This document shows, in pieces, positions 35,900-44,062 of a DNA stretch of 60,216 nt. The stretch's first letter is position 1; each line of letters opens with the position of its first letter. The notes beneath the pieces were generated by a model. The model ran no database searches, was not told where the DNA came from, and saw only the letters and a program-made list of their open reading frames with translations. A program made the translations under genes and the position numbers. The stretch comes from an uncultured Collinsella sp. (GTDB taxonomy: Bacteria > Actinomycetota > Coriobacteriia > Coriobacteriales > Coriobacteriaceae), in contig CABSYW010000014.1 of assembly GCA_902482035.1 (NCBI GenBank), positions 1 through 60,216 on the forward strand, in the 5' to 3' direction.

Positions 35900-35905
35900 C
35901 GGAGT

Positions 35906-35934
35906 ATGCTAGCACGTTCCGCGCCGGCGAAAAA
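35906..35934 (-). promoter_or_regulatory. ileS leader promoter
   Basis: An extended -10, TGCTAGCAT on the minus strand (TAGCAT at 35906-35911), with a weak -35 TTTTTC (35929-35934) 17 bases upstream, places transcription start near 35899, at the first base of the T-box. Confidence 0.5.
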
Positions 35935-36035
35935 CCCTCAACACTGGTTTTATACGTTCGAAATTTCTCGCGGCTGTGGACCTTCTCTTGGAGCAAAATA
36001 CCTGAAAGCACTTTATCGAACGAAAGAAGGTTGCT

Positions 36036-37118
36036 ATGCGCACGATTGGAATGAGCGACTACACCGTTGGCGAGGATTGCTTTGATGAGCTGCCCGCCGC
36101 ACTGGCGGAGTACGGCGCGAAGAAGGTCGCGATCATCGGTGGCAAGCGGGCGCTGGCCGCAGCACTTCCCGGTATCGAAGCTGCGTTGGCGGGTACCGAC
36201 GTCGAGATTCTGGAGACGCGCGTCTATGGCACCAACAGTACGCGTGCCAATATCGCCAAGGTCGTGAACTCCCCTGCCTGCCAGGAGGCTGATGTTCTTA
36301 TCGCCTGCGGCGGCGGCAAGGCGCTCGACACCGTCAAGACGGCGGCCATCGAGCTCAAGAAGATCGTCTTCACTGTCCCGACGATCTGTTCCAACTGCTC
36401 CGCCGCGACCGCCATTGCCGTCGTGTACAACGACGACGGCTCGCTCGAGGGCTATTCGTACCCCAACCGACCGGCGCACATCTTCATCAACCCCAAGATC
36501 ATCGCCGAGGCTCCGGCGGAGTACTTCTGGGCCGGCGTGGGCGATGCCCTGTCCAAGCAGCCCGAGGTCGAGTACGCAACGAGCGCCGGTAATTTGGAGC
36601 ACACCGCCGGTCTTGGCCTGGCGCTTGCCCACACCTGCTCCGAGCCGCTGTTTACCTATGGCGTCCAGGGTCTTGAGGACGTGCGCCAGGACCTGTCGAG
36701 CGAGGCCGTCAACCAAATCGCACTCGATATCGTGGTCAATACGGGCTATGTCTCGAACCTGACGAACCAGAACGATTACTACTACAACTCGAGCGTGGCG
36801 CACGCATTCTACAACGCCACATGCAGCATTCCGCGCGAGGGCACCTACCTGCACGGCGAAGTCGTGAGCCTGGGCGTGCTCGTGCTGTTCGCCTATACGG
36901 GCGATACCGAGAACCTTGAGCGCTACGCGGCCTTTAACAAGCAGATGGGCCTGCCCGTGACGCTTGAGGAGGTCGGGCTTTCCGAGTCCGATATCCCGGC
37001 CCTGTGCGAGTACGCGCACGCCACCAACGAGTGGAAGCAGGGCAACCCCGAGCCCTTCACCGACGAAAAGTTCGCCGCCGCCATCAAGGCCGCAAACGCC
37101 TACGGCCACACCCTCTAG
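36036..37118 (+). CDS. glycerol dehydrogenase-like iron-containing alcohol dehydrogenase
   Basis: 360-residue group III metal alcohol dehydrogenase. NAD loop: ACGGGKALDTVKT (91-103). Metal ligands: D170 in GVGDALSK, H256 in SVAHAFYN and H273 in YLHGEVVS. The closest named family is GldA (glycerol to dihydroxyacetone), but related enzymes act on other polyols or hydroxy-aldehydes, and no dihydroxyacetone kinase is adjacent. GAAGG precedes ATG 36036. Single gene between the ileS leader and a terminator. Confidence 0.82.
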   Translation: MRTIGMSDYTVGEDCFDELPAALAEYGAKKVAIIGGKRALAAALPGIEAALAGTDVEILETRVYGTNSTRANIAKVVNSPACQEADVLIACGGGKALDTVKTAAIELKKIVFTVPTICSNCSAATAIAVVYNDDGSLEGYSYPNRPAHIFINPKIIAEAPAEYFWAGVGDALSKQPEVEYATSAGNLEHTAGLGLALAHTCSEPLFTYGVQGLEDVRQDLSSEAVNQIALDIVVNTGYVSNLTNQNDYYYNSSVAHAFYNATCSIPREGTYLHGEVVSLGVLVLFAYTGDTENLERYAAFNKQMGLPVTLEEVGLSESDIPALCEYAHATNEWKQGNPEPFTDEKFAAAIKAANAYGHTL

Positions 37119-37127
37119 TTCTAACCC

Positions 37128-37168
37128 AAAACCACCACAAGGGAGCAGCACCTTTGTGGTGGTTTTTT
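37128..37168 (+). terminator. terminator shared by the convergent dehydrogenase and DUF523 genes
   Basis: AAAACCACCACAA (37128-37140) and TTGTGGTGGTTTT (37154-37166) form a 13-bp stem with a T-run on both strands. The arm matches that of 29488-29528. The TAA of the DUF523 gene lies within its edge. Confidence 0.88.
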
Positions 37169-37622
37169 ATTGCTCCAGCATGCTGGGGTCGAACTCGCTA
37201 GCCGGGATCACGCGATAACCGTGGCGGAGCAGTAAATCAACGAAGACGCCGTTGCCCGCCGTAAGGGTGCCGCTGAATGTTCCGTCGTAGATGCGACCCG
37301 CGCCGCACGAGGGACTACGGTCCTGCAGGATGCACGCGGCGACCTCTTCCGGCCCGCCCGCCTGCTCGCACATATCGAGCGCTCGTTGGGCACCCAGGCG
37401 AAATTCGCGATCGACCGATATGCCCTCGCAGGTACGAACCTCTCCGTTCACAATCTCGGACGGCTTGCGCGGCGTGGGCAGGCCCCCAAAGACCTCAGGG
37501 CACACCAAGAGGACCTCGGTCCCTGTACGCTCGCAGGCCTCGACCAACTCGCGATGGTAGTTGTCGAGTCCGTTATACTTGCAGCTCTCGCCCATCAAGC
37601 AGGCGCTCACCACGATCTTCAT
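37167..37622 (-). CDS. DUF523 family protein
   Basis: 151 residues with the family's cysteine pattern: VVSACLMGESCKYNG near the N-terminus, LLVCPEVFGGLPTPR, and ILQDRSPSCG. The cysteines could bind a metal or cluster, but the function is unknown. ATG 37622 (MKIVVSACL) is favoured by AGAGGG 6 bases upstream; ATGs 6 and 15 bases further up overlap it. Confidence 0.8.
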   Translation of the reverse strand: MKIVVSACLMGESCKYNGLDNYHRELVEACERTGTEVLLVCPEVFGGLPTPRKPSEIVNGEVRTCEGISVDREFRLGAQRALDMCEQAGGPEEVAACILQDRSPSCGAGRIYDGTFSGTLTAGNGVFVDLLLRHGYRVIPASEFDPSMLEQ

Positions 37623-37639
37623 TTCCATCCCTCTCAAGC

Positions 37640-37677
37640 AAAACGCCCCATTTGAGAAAGCTACTCAAATGGGGCGT
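37640..37677 (-). terminator. ftsH terminator
   Basis: CGCCCCATTTGAG (37644-37656) pairs perfectly with CTCAAATGGGGCG (37664-37676), 13 bp, with TTTT following on the minus strand. Confidence 0.85.
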
Positions 37678-37703
37678 CGGCGTCTACTGGCTCGGCCGCG
37701 GCT

Positions 37704-39596
37704 TTACTGTTGCTTGGGCATCAGCGGGTTTTCGCGCGTGAGGAGGTTCATAAACTCCTCACCCGTGATCGTCTCCTTCTTGTACAGATAACGAGCCAGC
37801 TCGTGGAGCTTGAACTTGTTCTCCTTCAGGATCTGCAGGGCGCGGTCGTGCGCATCCTCAATCAACTTGGCGACAATTGCGTCCACACGCTCGGCCGTAC
37901 CGGGGGCGCAGGTGAGCGACGTGTCCTGGTTAAGGTACGCATTCTGAACGGTACCGAGCGCCATCATGCCAAACTCGTCGGACATACCAAAGCGCGTCAC
38001 CATGTTACGGGCGAGCTTGGTGGCCTGCTCGATATCGTTGGCGGCGCCGGTCGTCATCTCACCAAAGATGAGCTCCTCGGCTGCACGGCCACCGCAATAG
38101 ACGGCGAGCTTGTCCAGGACCTCCTGACGTGTGGTCAGGAAGCGCTCATCCTCCTCGACCTGCATGGTGTAGCCCAGAGCACCGCTCGTGCGCGGCACGA
38201 TGGTGATCTTGGTGACCGGCGCAGAGCCCTTCTGGCGAGCGGCAACGATGGCATGACCGATCTCGTGGTAAGAAACGACCTGCTTCTCGTGGTCGGACAG
38301 CACCGTGGACTTACGCTGTTGGCCGGCGATGACGACCTCCACCGACTCCTCAAAATCGTCCTGCGTGGCGCGCTTGCGACCCTCGCGGACGGCACGCAGC
38401 GCGCCCTCGTTGATGATGTTGGCCAGGTCGGCGCCCGAGGCACCGGGCGTGGCGCGGGCAATCGCGGTCAGGTCGATCGGCGGCTGTGTCTTCACGCTCT
38501 TGGCATGCAGCTCAAGAATGTTCTTACGGCCGGTCAGGTCGGGCAGCTCAACGGGGATGCGGCGATCAAAACGACCGGGGCGCAGCAGAGCGGGATCGAG
38601 GCTGTCGGGACGGTTGGTGGCAGCGAGGACGACGATACCCTTGTGGTTATCGAAACCGTCCATCTCGGTCAGCAGCTGGTTGAGCGTCTGCTCGCGCTCG
38701 TCGTTGCCGCTAAAGCCGCCGCCATCGCGCTTCTTGCCGATGGTATCAATCTCATCGATAAAGACAATGCACGGGGCCTTTTCCTTGGCCTGCTTAAACA
38801 GGTCGCGAACTTTAGCGGCACCGCGGCCGACGAACATCTCAACAAACTCAGAACCAGAAATACTAAAGAACGGCACGCCCGCCTCGCCGGCCACAGCCTT
38901 GGCAAGCAGGGTTTTACCAGTACCCGGAGGGCCAACAAGGAGAGCACCACGCGGCAGCTTGGCGCCGATCTCCTCGTAGCGCTGCGGCTTCTCCAGAAAG
39001 TCAACGACCTCCTTGAGGGACTCCTTGGCCTCTTCCTGGCCGGCGACATCCTTAAAGGTCACGCCCACGTCCTTGGAGGCGATCACGCGCGCGCCGGACT
39101 TACCCAGTCCGCCGCCGCCAAAACCGCCGCCGCCAAAGTTCATCGACGGGCCGTCATCGCCCATAGCCTTCTTCATGCGGCGGTTGAGCCACCAACCGAT
39201 GAGGAAGAAAATCGCCATGGGAAGGATGAGCGTGAGCAGGTAGTAGGTCATCAAACCCGAGTTTTTATCGGGAACGACCGACTCCAGCGAAGCGCCAGAC
39301 TCAAGCACGCGATCGGTAAAGCCCGCATCATTCGGCACACCGGTCGTCTTATAGGCGATGTTCTCGTCCTCGCCCTTCTTGGTGTAATAAATCGTATAGT
39401 CGTCGGTGTTGTACTCGACCTTTTCGACGCTCTTCTTGTCGAGCGCTTTCACAAACGTCGAGTAATCGGTCTCCGTAATCTGCTGCGTGTGACCGATGTT
39501 GGGGAACAGAACGGTCGAGAGCACGAGGTAGACGACGAAGGCGATGAGCACGTAGAGGATCATATTCCGTCTACGCTTGTTGTCATCCATCTCCAT
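37704..39596 (-). CDS. ftsH: ATP-dependent zinc metalloprotease FtsH
   Basis: Membrane-anchored AAA+ protease that degrades misfolded or regulatory proteins. About 630 aa: TM1 (about 12-31), an extracytoplasmic domain, TM2 (about 116-137), Walker A GPPGTGKT (222-229), Walker B IVFIDEIDTIG, SRH AATNRPDSLDPALLRPGRFD, and the zinc site HEIGH (444-448) with the third ligand in GAANDIEQAT. A glycine-rich linker (about 153-165) follows TM2. Start: ATG 39596 is chosen for a GGAG about 9 bases upstream; ATG 39611 would add 5 residues. Confidence 0.96.
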   Translation of the reverse strand: MEMDDNKRRRNMILYVLIAFVVYLVLSTVLFPNIGHTQQITETDYSTFVKALDKKSVEKVEYNTDDYTIYYTKKGEDENIAYKTTGVPNDAGFTDRVLESGASLESVVPDKNSGLMTYYLLTLILPMAIFFLIGWWLNRRMKKAMGDDGPSMNFGGGGFGGGGLGKSGARVIASKDVGVTFKDVAGQEEAKESLKEVVDFLEKPQRYEEIGAKLPRGALLVGPPGTGKTLLAKAVAGEAGVPFFSISGSEFVEMFVGRGAAKVRDLFKQAKEKAPCIVFIDEIDTIGKKRDGGGFSGNDEREQTLNQLLTEMDGFDNHKGIVVLAATNRPDSLDPALLRPGRFDRRIPVELPDLTGRKNILELHAKSVKTQPPIDLTAIARATPGASGADLANIINEGALRAVREGRKRATQDDFEESVEVVIAGQQRKSTVLSDHEKQVVSYHEIGHAIVAARQKGSAPVTKITIVPRTSGALGYTMQVEEDERFLTTRQEVLDKLAVYCGGRAAEELIFGEMTTGAANDIEQATKLARNMVTRFGMSDEFGMMALGTVQNAYLNQDTSLTCAPGTAERVDAIVAKLIEDAHDRALQILKENKFKLHELARYLYKKETITGEEFMNLLTRENPLMPKQQ

Positions 39597-39688
39597 CTGC
39601 TTGAACTCCATCTACTGGGGTTGATAATGGTTTCTAGAATACCCAACCCGGACGGCGATAAACCGACGCCGGGCACGAAAAGACAGAG

Positions 39689-39936
39689 ATGGCATCACTG
39701 GAAGTCGGCAAGGTTCAAATCTATACGGGCGACGGCAAGGGCAAGACGACGGCTGCGCTGGGGCGCGAGAGGATGTCGAGGAACTGATTGCGATAAAGCC
39801 CGCCACCACGGAGCTCGTGCTCACCGGCCGCGGACTGCTGCCACTGGCCGATCTCGCGGACCTAGTCACCGAAATGCGTCCCATCAAACACTACTTCGAC
39901 GAAGGCCTCCTAGCCCGCCAAGGCATCGAATACTAA
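39689..39936 (+). pseudogene. remnant of cob(I)alamin adenosyltransferase (BtuR/CobO type)
   Basis: From ATG 39689 the frame gives a BtuR N-terminus ending in the P-loop VQIYTGDGKGKTTAALG, then a stop after the frame is lost. In a second frame the C-terminal part follows directly: REDVEELIAIKPATTELV, LTGRGLLPLADLADLV, TEMRPIKHYFDEGLLARQG, ending IEY and TAA at 39934-39936. The middle of the usual 170-200-residue enzyme, roughly 90 residues, is gone and the junction is frameshifted, so no active enzyme can be made. It fills most of the 39597-40020 gap. Confidence 0.85.
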
Positions 39937-39937
39937 T

Positions 39938-40020
39938 TGATCCGAAGGGGGCAGAGGAAAACGGATCATCGACATCACGACGGAGAGCAATGATCCGTTC
40001 TCCTCCGCCCCAAGGGATCA
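39938..40020. repeat. long imperfect inverted repeat downstream of the BtuR remnant and MATE gene
   Basis: Left arm 39938-39969 contains TGATCC, GGGGGCAGAGGA and ACGGATCAT; right arm 39990-40020 contains ATGATCCGT, TCCTCCGCCCC and GGATCA in complementary order. The arms pair over most of about 30 bases around a 20-base loop. It ends exactly at the MATE stop codon, so it may serve as a transcription end. Confidence 0.8.
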
Positions 40021-41370
40021 TTAGGCGGTGGCGCGGCCTAGCCAGTTGCCGCTGTGGTGGTAGATGGTGAACAGCGTGGCCGTGATGAGCCAGGTTACGG
40101 GGTAGACCAGTAGCAGGTGCTCAAGCGATGGATCGAACGGCATAATCGCAAACACCCAGATCACCCTCAAGACAACGGTGCCAAAGATGGTGAGCATCAT
40201 AGGCTGCAAGCTCACGCCGGCACCGCGAATGGAGCCCGACGCGTTTTCGATAATCGAGAAGATCGCGTAGAACGGCGCGATAAAATGAAGAATCGTCGTG
40301 GTGTACGCCGAAATCGAAGCATCGTCGACAAACAGGCGCGACAACGGACCCGAGAACACCAGCAGCACGGCAGACAGGCCACCAATGAGCATAAACGACA
40401 GCACAAGCGACGTATGGTAGCCCTTTCGCATGCGCTCGTAGTTGCGCGCGCCAAAGTTCTGTGCCGAGAACGTGGTGATCGACACGCCAAGCGCCTCGGT
40501 AACCATCCAGACAATGCCATCCAGGCGGCCCGAAAGACCCCACGCCGTGGTGACATCGGCGCCAAACGAGTTGACCGACACCTGAATCAAAACGTTGGAA
40601 ATCGAATACGCAGCAGACTGAAAGCCAAGCGGCAGACCACACGAGATCATACTATTGCAAATACCGCGATCGATGCCGAGCTTAGACAGCGAAAGACGCC
40701 ATGCGCCCGGAGCGCGCATCATGCGCAACACGATCATCGTTGCATTGGAGCAAATGGTCAGCGCCACTGCGATGCCGCAGCCCAGCGCCTCCATATGCAA
40801 CACAGCGACAAAGATGATATCCAGCACCACGTTAACCAAGCAGCCAGAGGCAATGATCACAGCGGGGCCGCGCGTGTCGCCCACGGCACGCAGCAGTGCG
40901 GTTCCCATATTAAGCAGCAGTGCCGCAACCATCGCGGCAAAATAACAGCGAGCATAGGCCACGCCCTCGGCCAATAGTTCATGCGGCGTGTTCATAAGCA
41001 CCAGCATGGGCTCAACGTACACTATGCCAAGAATCGAGAAAACGATACCGCCCACCAGCGCGAGCGTCATGGCTGTATGGACCGAACGACTCAGTCGCTC
41101 ATCATCGTGCTGACCAAAATACTGACCGGTAATGACCGCGCAGCCGGCCCCGACGCCAACGCAAAAGCCAATGCAGAGCTCGGTGAGCACCATCGTAGCT
41201 TGAATGCCACCTAGCGCGAGCTTGCCGCCAAACTGACCGACGATATAGGTACCGATAAGCGTGTAGGCCTGCTGAAAAAACGAACTAAAAAAGATGGGAA
41301 CGCACAGCGAAAGCAGCTGCTGCCAAATAACACCCTGCGTTACATCGATAGCCGTAGATTTCTTAGCCAC
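40021..41370 (-). CDS. MATE family efflux transporter
   Basis: Cation-coupled multidrug/metabolite exporter of the inner membrane, about 449 aa and 12 helices in two halves. N-terminal half: SLCVPIFFSSFFQQAYTLIG and GVGAGCAVITGQYFGQHD. Middle: GTALLRAVGDTRGPAVIIA. C-terminal half: GLPLGFQSAAYSISN and FSAQNFGARNYERMRKG. The start is likely GTG 41370 (VAKKSTAID) after GGGGAGG. Substrate unknown. Confidence 0.88.
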   Translation of the reverse strand: MAKKSTAIDVTQGVIWQQLLSLCVPIFFSSFFQQAYTLIGTYIVGQFGGKLALGGIQATMVLTELCIGFCVGVGAGCAVITGQYFGQHDDERLSRSVHTAMTLALVGGIVFSILGIVYVEPMLVLMNTPHELLAEGVAYARCYFAAMVAALLLNMGTALLRAVGDTRGPAVIIASGCLVNVVLDIIFVAVLHMEALGCGIAVALTICSNATMIVLRMMRAPGAWRLSLSKLGIDRGICNSMISCGLPLGFQSAAYSISNVLIQVSVNSFGADVTTAWGLSGRLDGIVWMVTEALGVSITTFSAQNFGARNYERMRKGYHTSLVLSFMLIGGLSAVLLVFSGPLSRLFVDDASISAYTTTILHFIAPFYAIFSIIENASGSIRGAGVSLQPMMLTIFGTVVLRVIWVFAIMPFDPSLEHLLLVYPVTWLITATLFTIYHHSGNWLGRATA

Positions 41371-41495
41371 ACGCCCTCCCCAAAAGCGTACGTCAACCGA
41401 CAAAACAGTAATTAAAGACCTAAGCTAATAGCAGCTTAGCACCGACCGACGTCGACCGAAACACCCCGAGTCAGAGCCCGGTGCAAACTATCTGC

Positions 41496-42410
41496 CTAGT
41501 GATACAGCCCCGGCTGGTAGTGATACTCGTTGCTCACGTGCGGGCACAGCTGCCAAAAGGCGACGGCACTCGCCGCGGCCACGTTGAGCGAATCGACCCC
41601 GTGCGCCATCGGAATACGCACGGCTCGGTCGCAGCCCGCGATAGTCTTGGCGCCCAGGCCGGCACCCTCGGTGCCCATAAAGATCGCCAGGCGATCAACC
41701 TCCTGCAGCGCAGGATCGTCCAGCGAAACGGAGTCGTCCGTCAGTGCCATCGCAGCGCACGAAAAACCGGCTTCGTGCAGTGCCGCCAGGCCATCGTGCG
41801 GCCACACACGAGCCTCGCTGCCAATACGCGTCCACGGCACCTGAAACACCGTGCCCATGCTCACGCGGGCCGAGCGACGGTACAGCGGGTCGCAGCACGT
41901 CGGACTGACCAAAATACCGTCGACATTGAGCGCGGCGGCCGAGCGGAAAATCGCACCCACGTTCGTGTGGTCGACAATACCCTCGAGCACGCACACGCGC
42001 ACCGGGCGCTCCCCCGCCGCCTCAACGACGCCACCCAAGAACTCATCAACCGGAATCTGCCGCGGGCGACGAAACGCCGCGAGCGCACCGCGCGTCACGT
42101 TAAAGCCCGTCAGCTGCTCCATGAGTTCCATGGAAGCCACGAACACAGGAACCGGACCTGCGCCCTCGCGCACAACCAGGCGCTCAAACAGCGGCATCAT
42201 CTGGTCGAGCCAGCGTTCGCCCAAAAGAAAGCTCACCGGCTCATATCCGGCGCGAACCGCGCGCTCGATAACCTTGGCACTCTCGGCGATAAAGATGCCC
42301 TTTTGCGGCTCTAGCACGCAGCGCAGTTCACGCTCGGTCAGTCGCACGTAGGCATCGAGCCGCTCGTCCTCGAGCGAATCAATTCGCAGAACCTCAACGG
42401 CATCAGTCAT
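41496..42410 (-). CDS. SpoU/TrmH-type RNA 2'-O-methyltransferase
   Basis: 304-residue SPOUT methyltransferase with an N-terminal RNA-binding region (PQKGIFIAESAKVIERAV) and the knotted SAM domain: motif 1 DHTNVGAIFRSAAAL, motif 2 FMGTEGAGLGAKTI, motif 3 IPMAHGVDSLNVAAASAV. It modifies rRNA or tRNA ribose; the target is not identifiable. ATG 42410 is favoured over an upstream frame that lacks a site. Confidence 0.88.
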   Translation of the reverse strand: MTDAVEVLRIDSLEDERLDAYVRLTERELRCVLEPQKGIFIAESAKVIERAVRAGYEPVSFLLGERWLDQMMPLFERLVVREGAGPVPVFVASMELMEQLTGFNVTRGALAAFRRPRQIPVDEFLGGVVEAAGERPVRVCVLEGIVDHTNVGAIFRSAAALNVDGILVSPTCCDPLYRRSARVSMGTVFQVPWTRIGSEARVWPHDGLAALHEAGFSCAAMALTDDSVSLDDPALQEVDRLAIFMGTEGAGLGAKTIAGCDRAVRIPMAHGVDSLNVAAASAVAFWQLCPHVSNEYHYQPGLYH

Positions 42411-42456
42411 AGCAGCCTGCCCGCACCCTTCTTTACAGCACATCTATACCAAACGA

Positions 42457-42475
42457 GGCGACGCTAAGCGCCGCC
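42457..42475 (-). terminator. possible terminator after folA
   Basis: GGCGACGC (42457-42464) and GCGCCGCC (42468-42475) form a stem with one wobble pair; only TCGTTTGG follows on the minus strand, so it is weak. Confidence 0.35.
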
Positions 42476-42519
42476 CCATACATTCAATCAACCCGATAAT
42501 ACCGTTCACGCCAGGCGAT

Positions 42520-43038
42520 TTACGCCTCAACGCGACGATACGTCACGAACTCATAATCGACACCCTCGTCGCCCTCGCCCGAGGCAATCGTGGCAACACC
42601 GCCACGCCACGCAATCTCCCACGCGGGATCGGCGTCCAAATCGGGAAAGTACGTGTCCACGGCATGAGTGCAATGGTTGTGCGTGACCTCGGCCTCGGCG
42701 CAATACGGCAAAAACTGCCGATACACCTCGCCGCCACCGATCACCCAGGCAACGGGCTCATCGGCAACCGCGGCGAGCGCCTCGTCGATGCTATGCACCA
42801 CGTCGACGCCCTCGACAGCAAAATCCTCGTCGCGGGTAAGCACGATATTGCGACGGTTCTTGAGTGGACGCCCACCGGGAAAACTCAGCAGCGTCTTGCG
42901 CCCCATGATGACCGGGCAGCCCTTGGTGCAGGCCACAAAATGGCGCATGTCGGCGCGATTGGACACCACCATGTCGCCCTCGCACCCAATGCCCCAATCG
43001 TCACACACGGCAACGATAGCAGATAGCTTACACGTCAT
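42520..43038 (-). CDS. folA: dihydrofolate reductase
   Basis: Reduces dihydrofolate made by thymidylate synthase. 172 aa: LSAIVAVCDDWGIGCEGD, then SNRADMRHF with the catalytic acid D30, PVIMGRKTLLSFPGGRPLKNRRNIVLTR (NADPH binding), and WVIGGGEVYRQFLPYC. At the usual LPW triplet it has MVV, a change beside the nicotinamide. GGTGG precedes ATG 43038. It follows thyA by 9 bases, so the two form one thymidylate-cycle operon. Confidence 0.92.
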   Translation of the reverse strand: MTCKLSAIVAVCDDWGIGCEGDMVVSNRADMRHFVACTKGCPVIMGRKTLLSFPGGRPLKNRRNIVLTRDEDFAVEGVDVVHSIDEALAAVADEPVAWVIGGGEVYRQFLPYCAEAEVTHNHCTHAVDTYFPDLDADPAWEIAWRGGVATIASGEGDEGVDYEFVTYRRVEA

Positions 43039-43047
43039 GAGCACCAC

Positions 43048-43896
43048 CTACACCGCAATGGGAATGTTCTTGACCTGCGGGCCGTGCTCATAGCCCTCGA
43101 CGATCAGGTCATCGGTCGTAAACGCATAGAAGTCATGCACATCGGGGTTGAGCGTTACCTTGGGTGCCGCAAACTGCGGACGCTCGATAAGTTCGCGGAC
43201 AATATCGACATGACGGTCGTAGACATGGGCGTCGGCGATCACATGCAGCAGCTCGCCGGGAATCATATCGATCGACTGCGCAACCATCATCAGCAAGATG
43301 GCGTACTGGCACACATTCCAGTTGTTCGCGGCCAAAATGTCCTGGCTGCGCTGGTTGAGAATCATGTTGAGCGTCGGCTTGTCGTCCTGCGGGCGCTGCG
43401 TGACGTTATAGGTCACGCTGTACGCGCACGGATACAGGTGCATCTCGGACAGGTCGCTAAACACATACGTGTTGGTCATGATGCGGCGACTGTACGGTGT
43501 GTGCTTAAGATCGTACAGCACTCGGTCCATCTGGTCGAAATCGCCCTCGGCATAATGGCTCTTCTGGCCAATCTGGTACCCGTAGGCCTTGCCGATGGAG
43601 CCGGTCTCGTCGGCCCACTCATCCCAAATATGGCTGTTGAGGTCATGGACGTTATTGGACTTCTTTTGATAGATCCACAAAATCTCGTCCATCGCAGACT
43701 TAAGCGCCGTGCGGCGCAGGGTGAGCGCAGGGAACTCCTCGCGCAGGTCGTAGCGCGCCGTAACGCCAAAGTTTTTAATGGTATAGGCAGGGGTGCCGTC
43801 CTCCCACACCGGACGGACCTTTTGGCCCTCGGTGGTGGTGCCATGGTCCAGAATGTCGCGGCACATGGATACAAACTGTTGATCAGCTTTGCTCAT
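43048..43896 (-). CDS. thyA: thymidylate synthase
   Basis: Methylates dUMP to dTMP with methylene-tetrahydrofolate. 282 aa with TPAYTIKNFGVTARYDL (phosphate-binding region), ILWIYQKKSNNVHDL, the active-site Cys157 in EMHLYPCAYSVTYNV, LNQRSQDILAANNWNV (dUMP binding), ADAHVYDRHVD. After the Cys the common His is Ala (PCA instead of PCH). AGGAGG precedes ATG 43896; a longer frame running upstream past 44000 crosses the divergent gene and is not real. Confidence 0.95.
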   Translation of the reverse strand: MSKADQQFVSMCRDILDHGTTTEGQKVRPVWEDGTPAYTIKNFGVTARYDLREEFPALTLRRTALKSAMDEILWIYQKKSNNVHDLNSHIWDEWADETGSIGKAYGYQIGQKSHYAEGDFDQMDRVLYDLKHTPYSRRIMTNTYVFSDLSEMHLYPCAYSVTYNVTQRPQDDKPTLNMILNQRSQDILAANNWNVCQYAILLMMVAQSIDMIPGELLHVIADAHVYDRHVDIVRELIERPQFAAPKVTLNPDVHDFYAFTTDDLIVEGYEHGPQVKNIPIAV

Positions 43897-43930
43897 TGAC
43901 CCTCCTGTCAGTCGCCTACAAGCGAGATTC

Positions 43931-43936
43931 ATTGTA
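43931..43936 (-). promoter_or_regulatory. possible thyA -10 box
   Basis: TACAAT on the minus strand lies about 35 bases upstream of the thyA start; no clear -35 is seen. The first DUF134-type operator (43981-43998) is upstream of it. Confidence 0.4.
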
Positions 43937-43980
43937 GCCCAGGCGCACGCGGCCCCACAGCCCAAACATAAGCCCTCATT

Positions 43981-44048
43981 TTCTGACATATGCCAGAAAT
44001 TCCTTGCGCAAATCCGCACGTTCGCTATTCTATTGTTGACATATGTCA
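43981..44048 (+). promoter_or_regulatory. promoter and twin operators of the DUF134-NifX gene
   Basis: Operator 1 is TTCTGACATATGCCAGAA (43981-43998); operator 2 has the perfect 12-bp palindrome TGACATATGTCA (44037-44048). Their centres are 53 bp apart, about five helical turns. Between them lie -35 TTGCGC (44004-44009) and -10 TATTCT (44026-44031) with 16-base spacing. The second operator covers the transcription start, so autorepression by looping is likely. Confidence 0.75.
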
Positions 44049-44062
44049 GATTTGGAGAGTGT

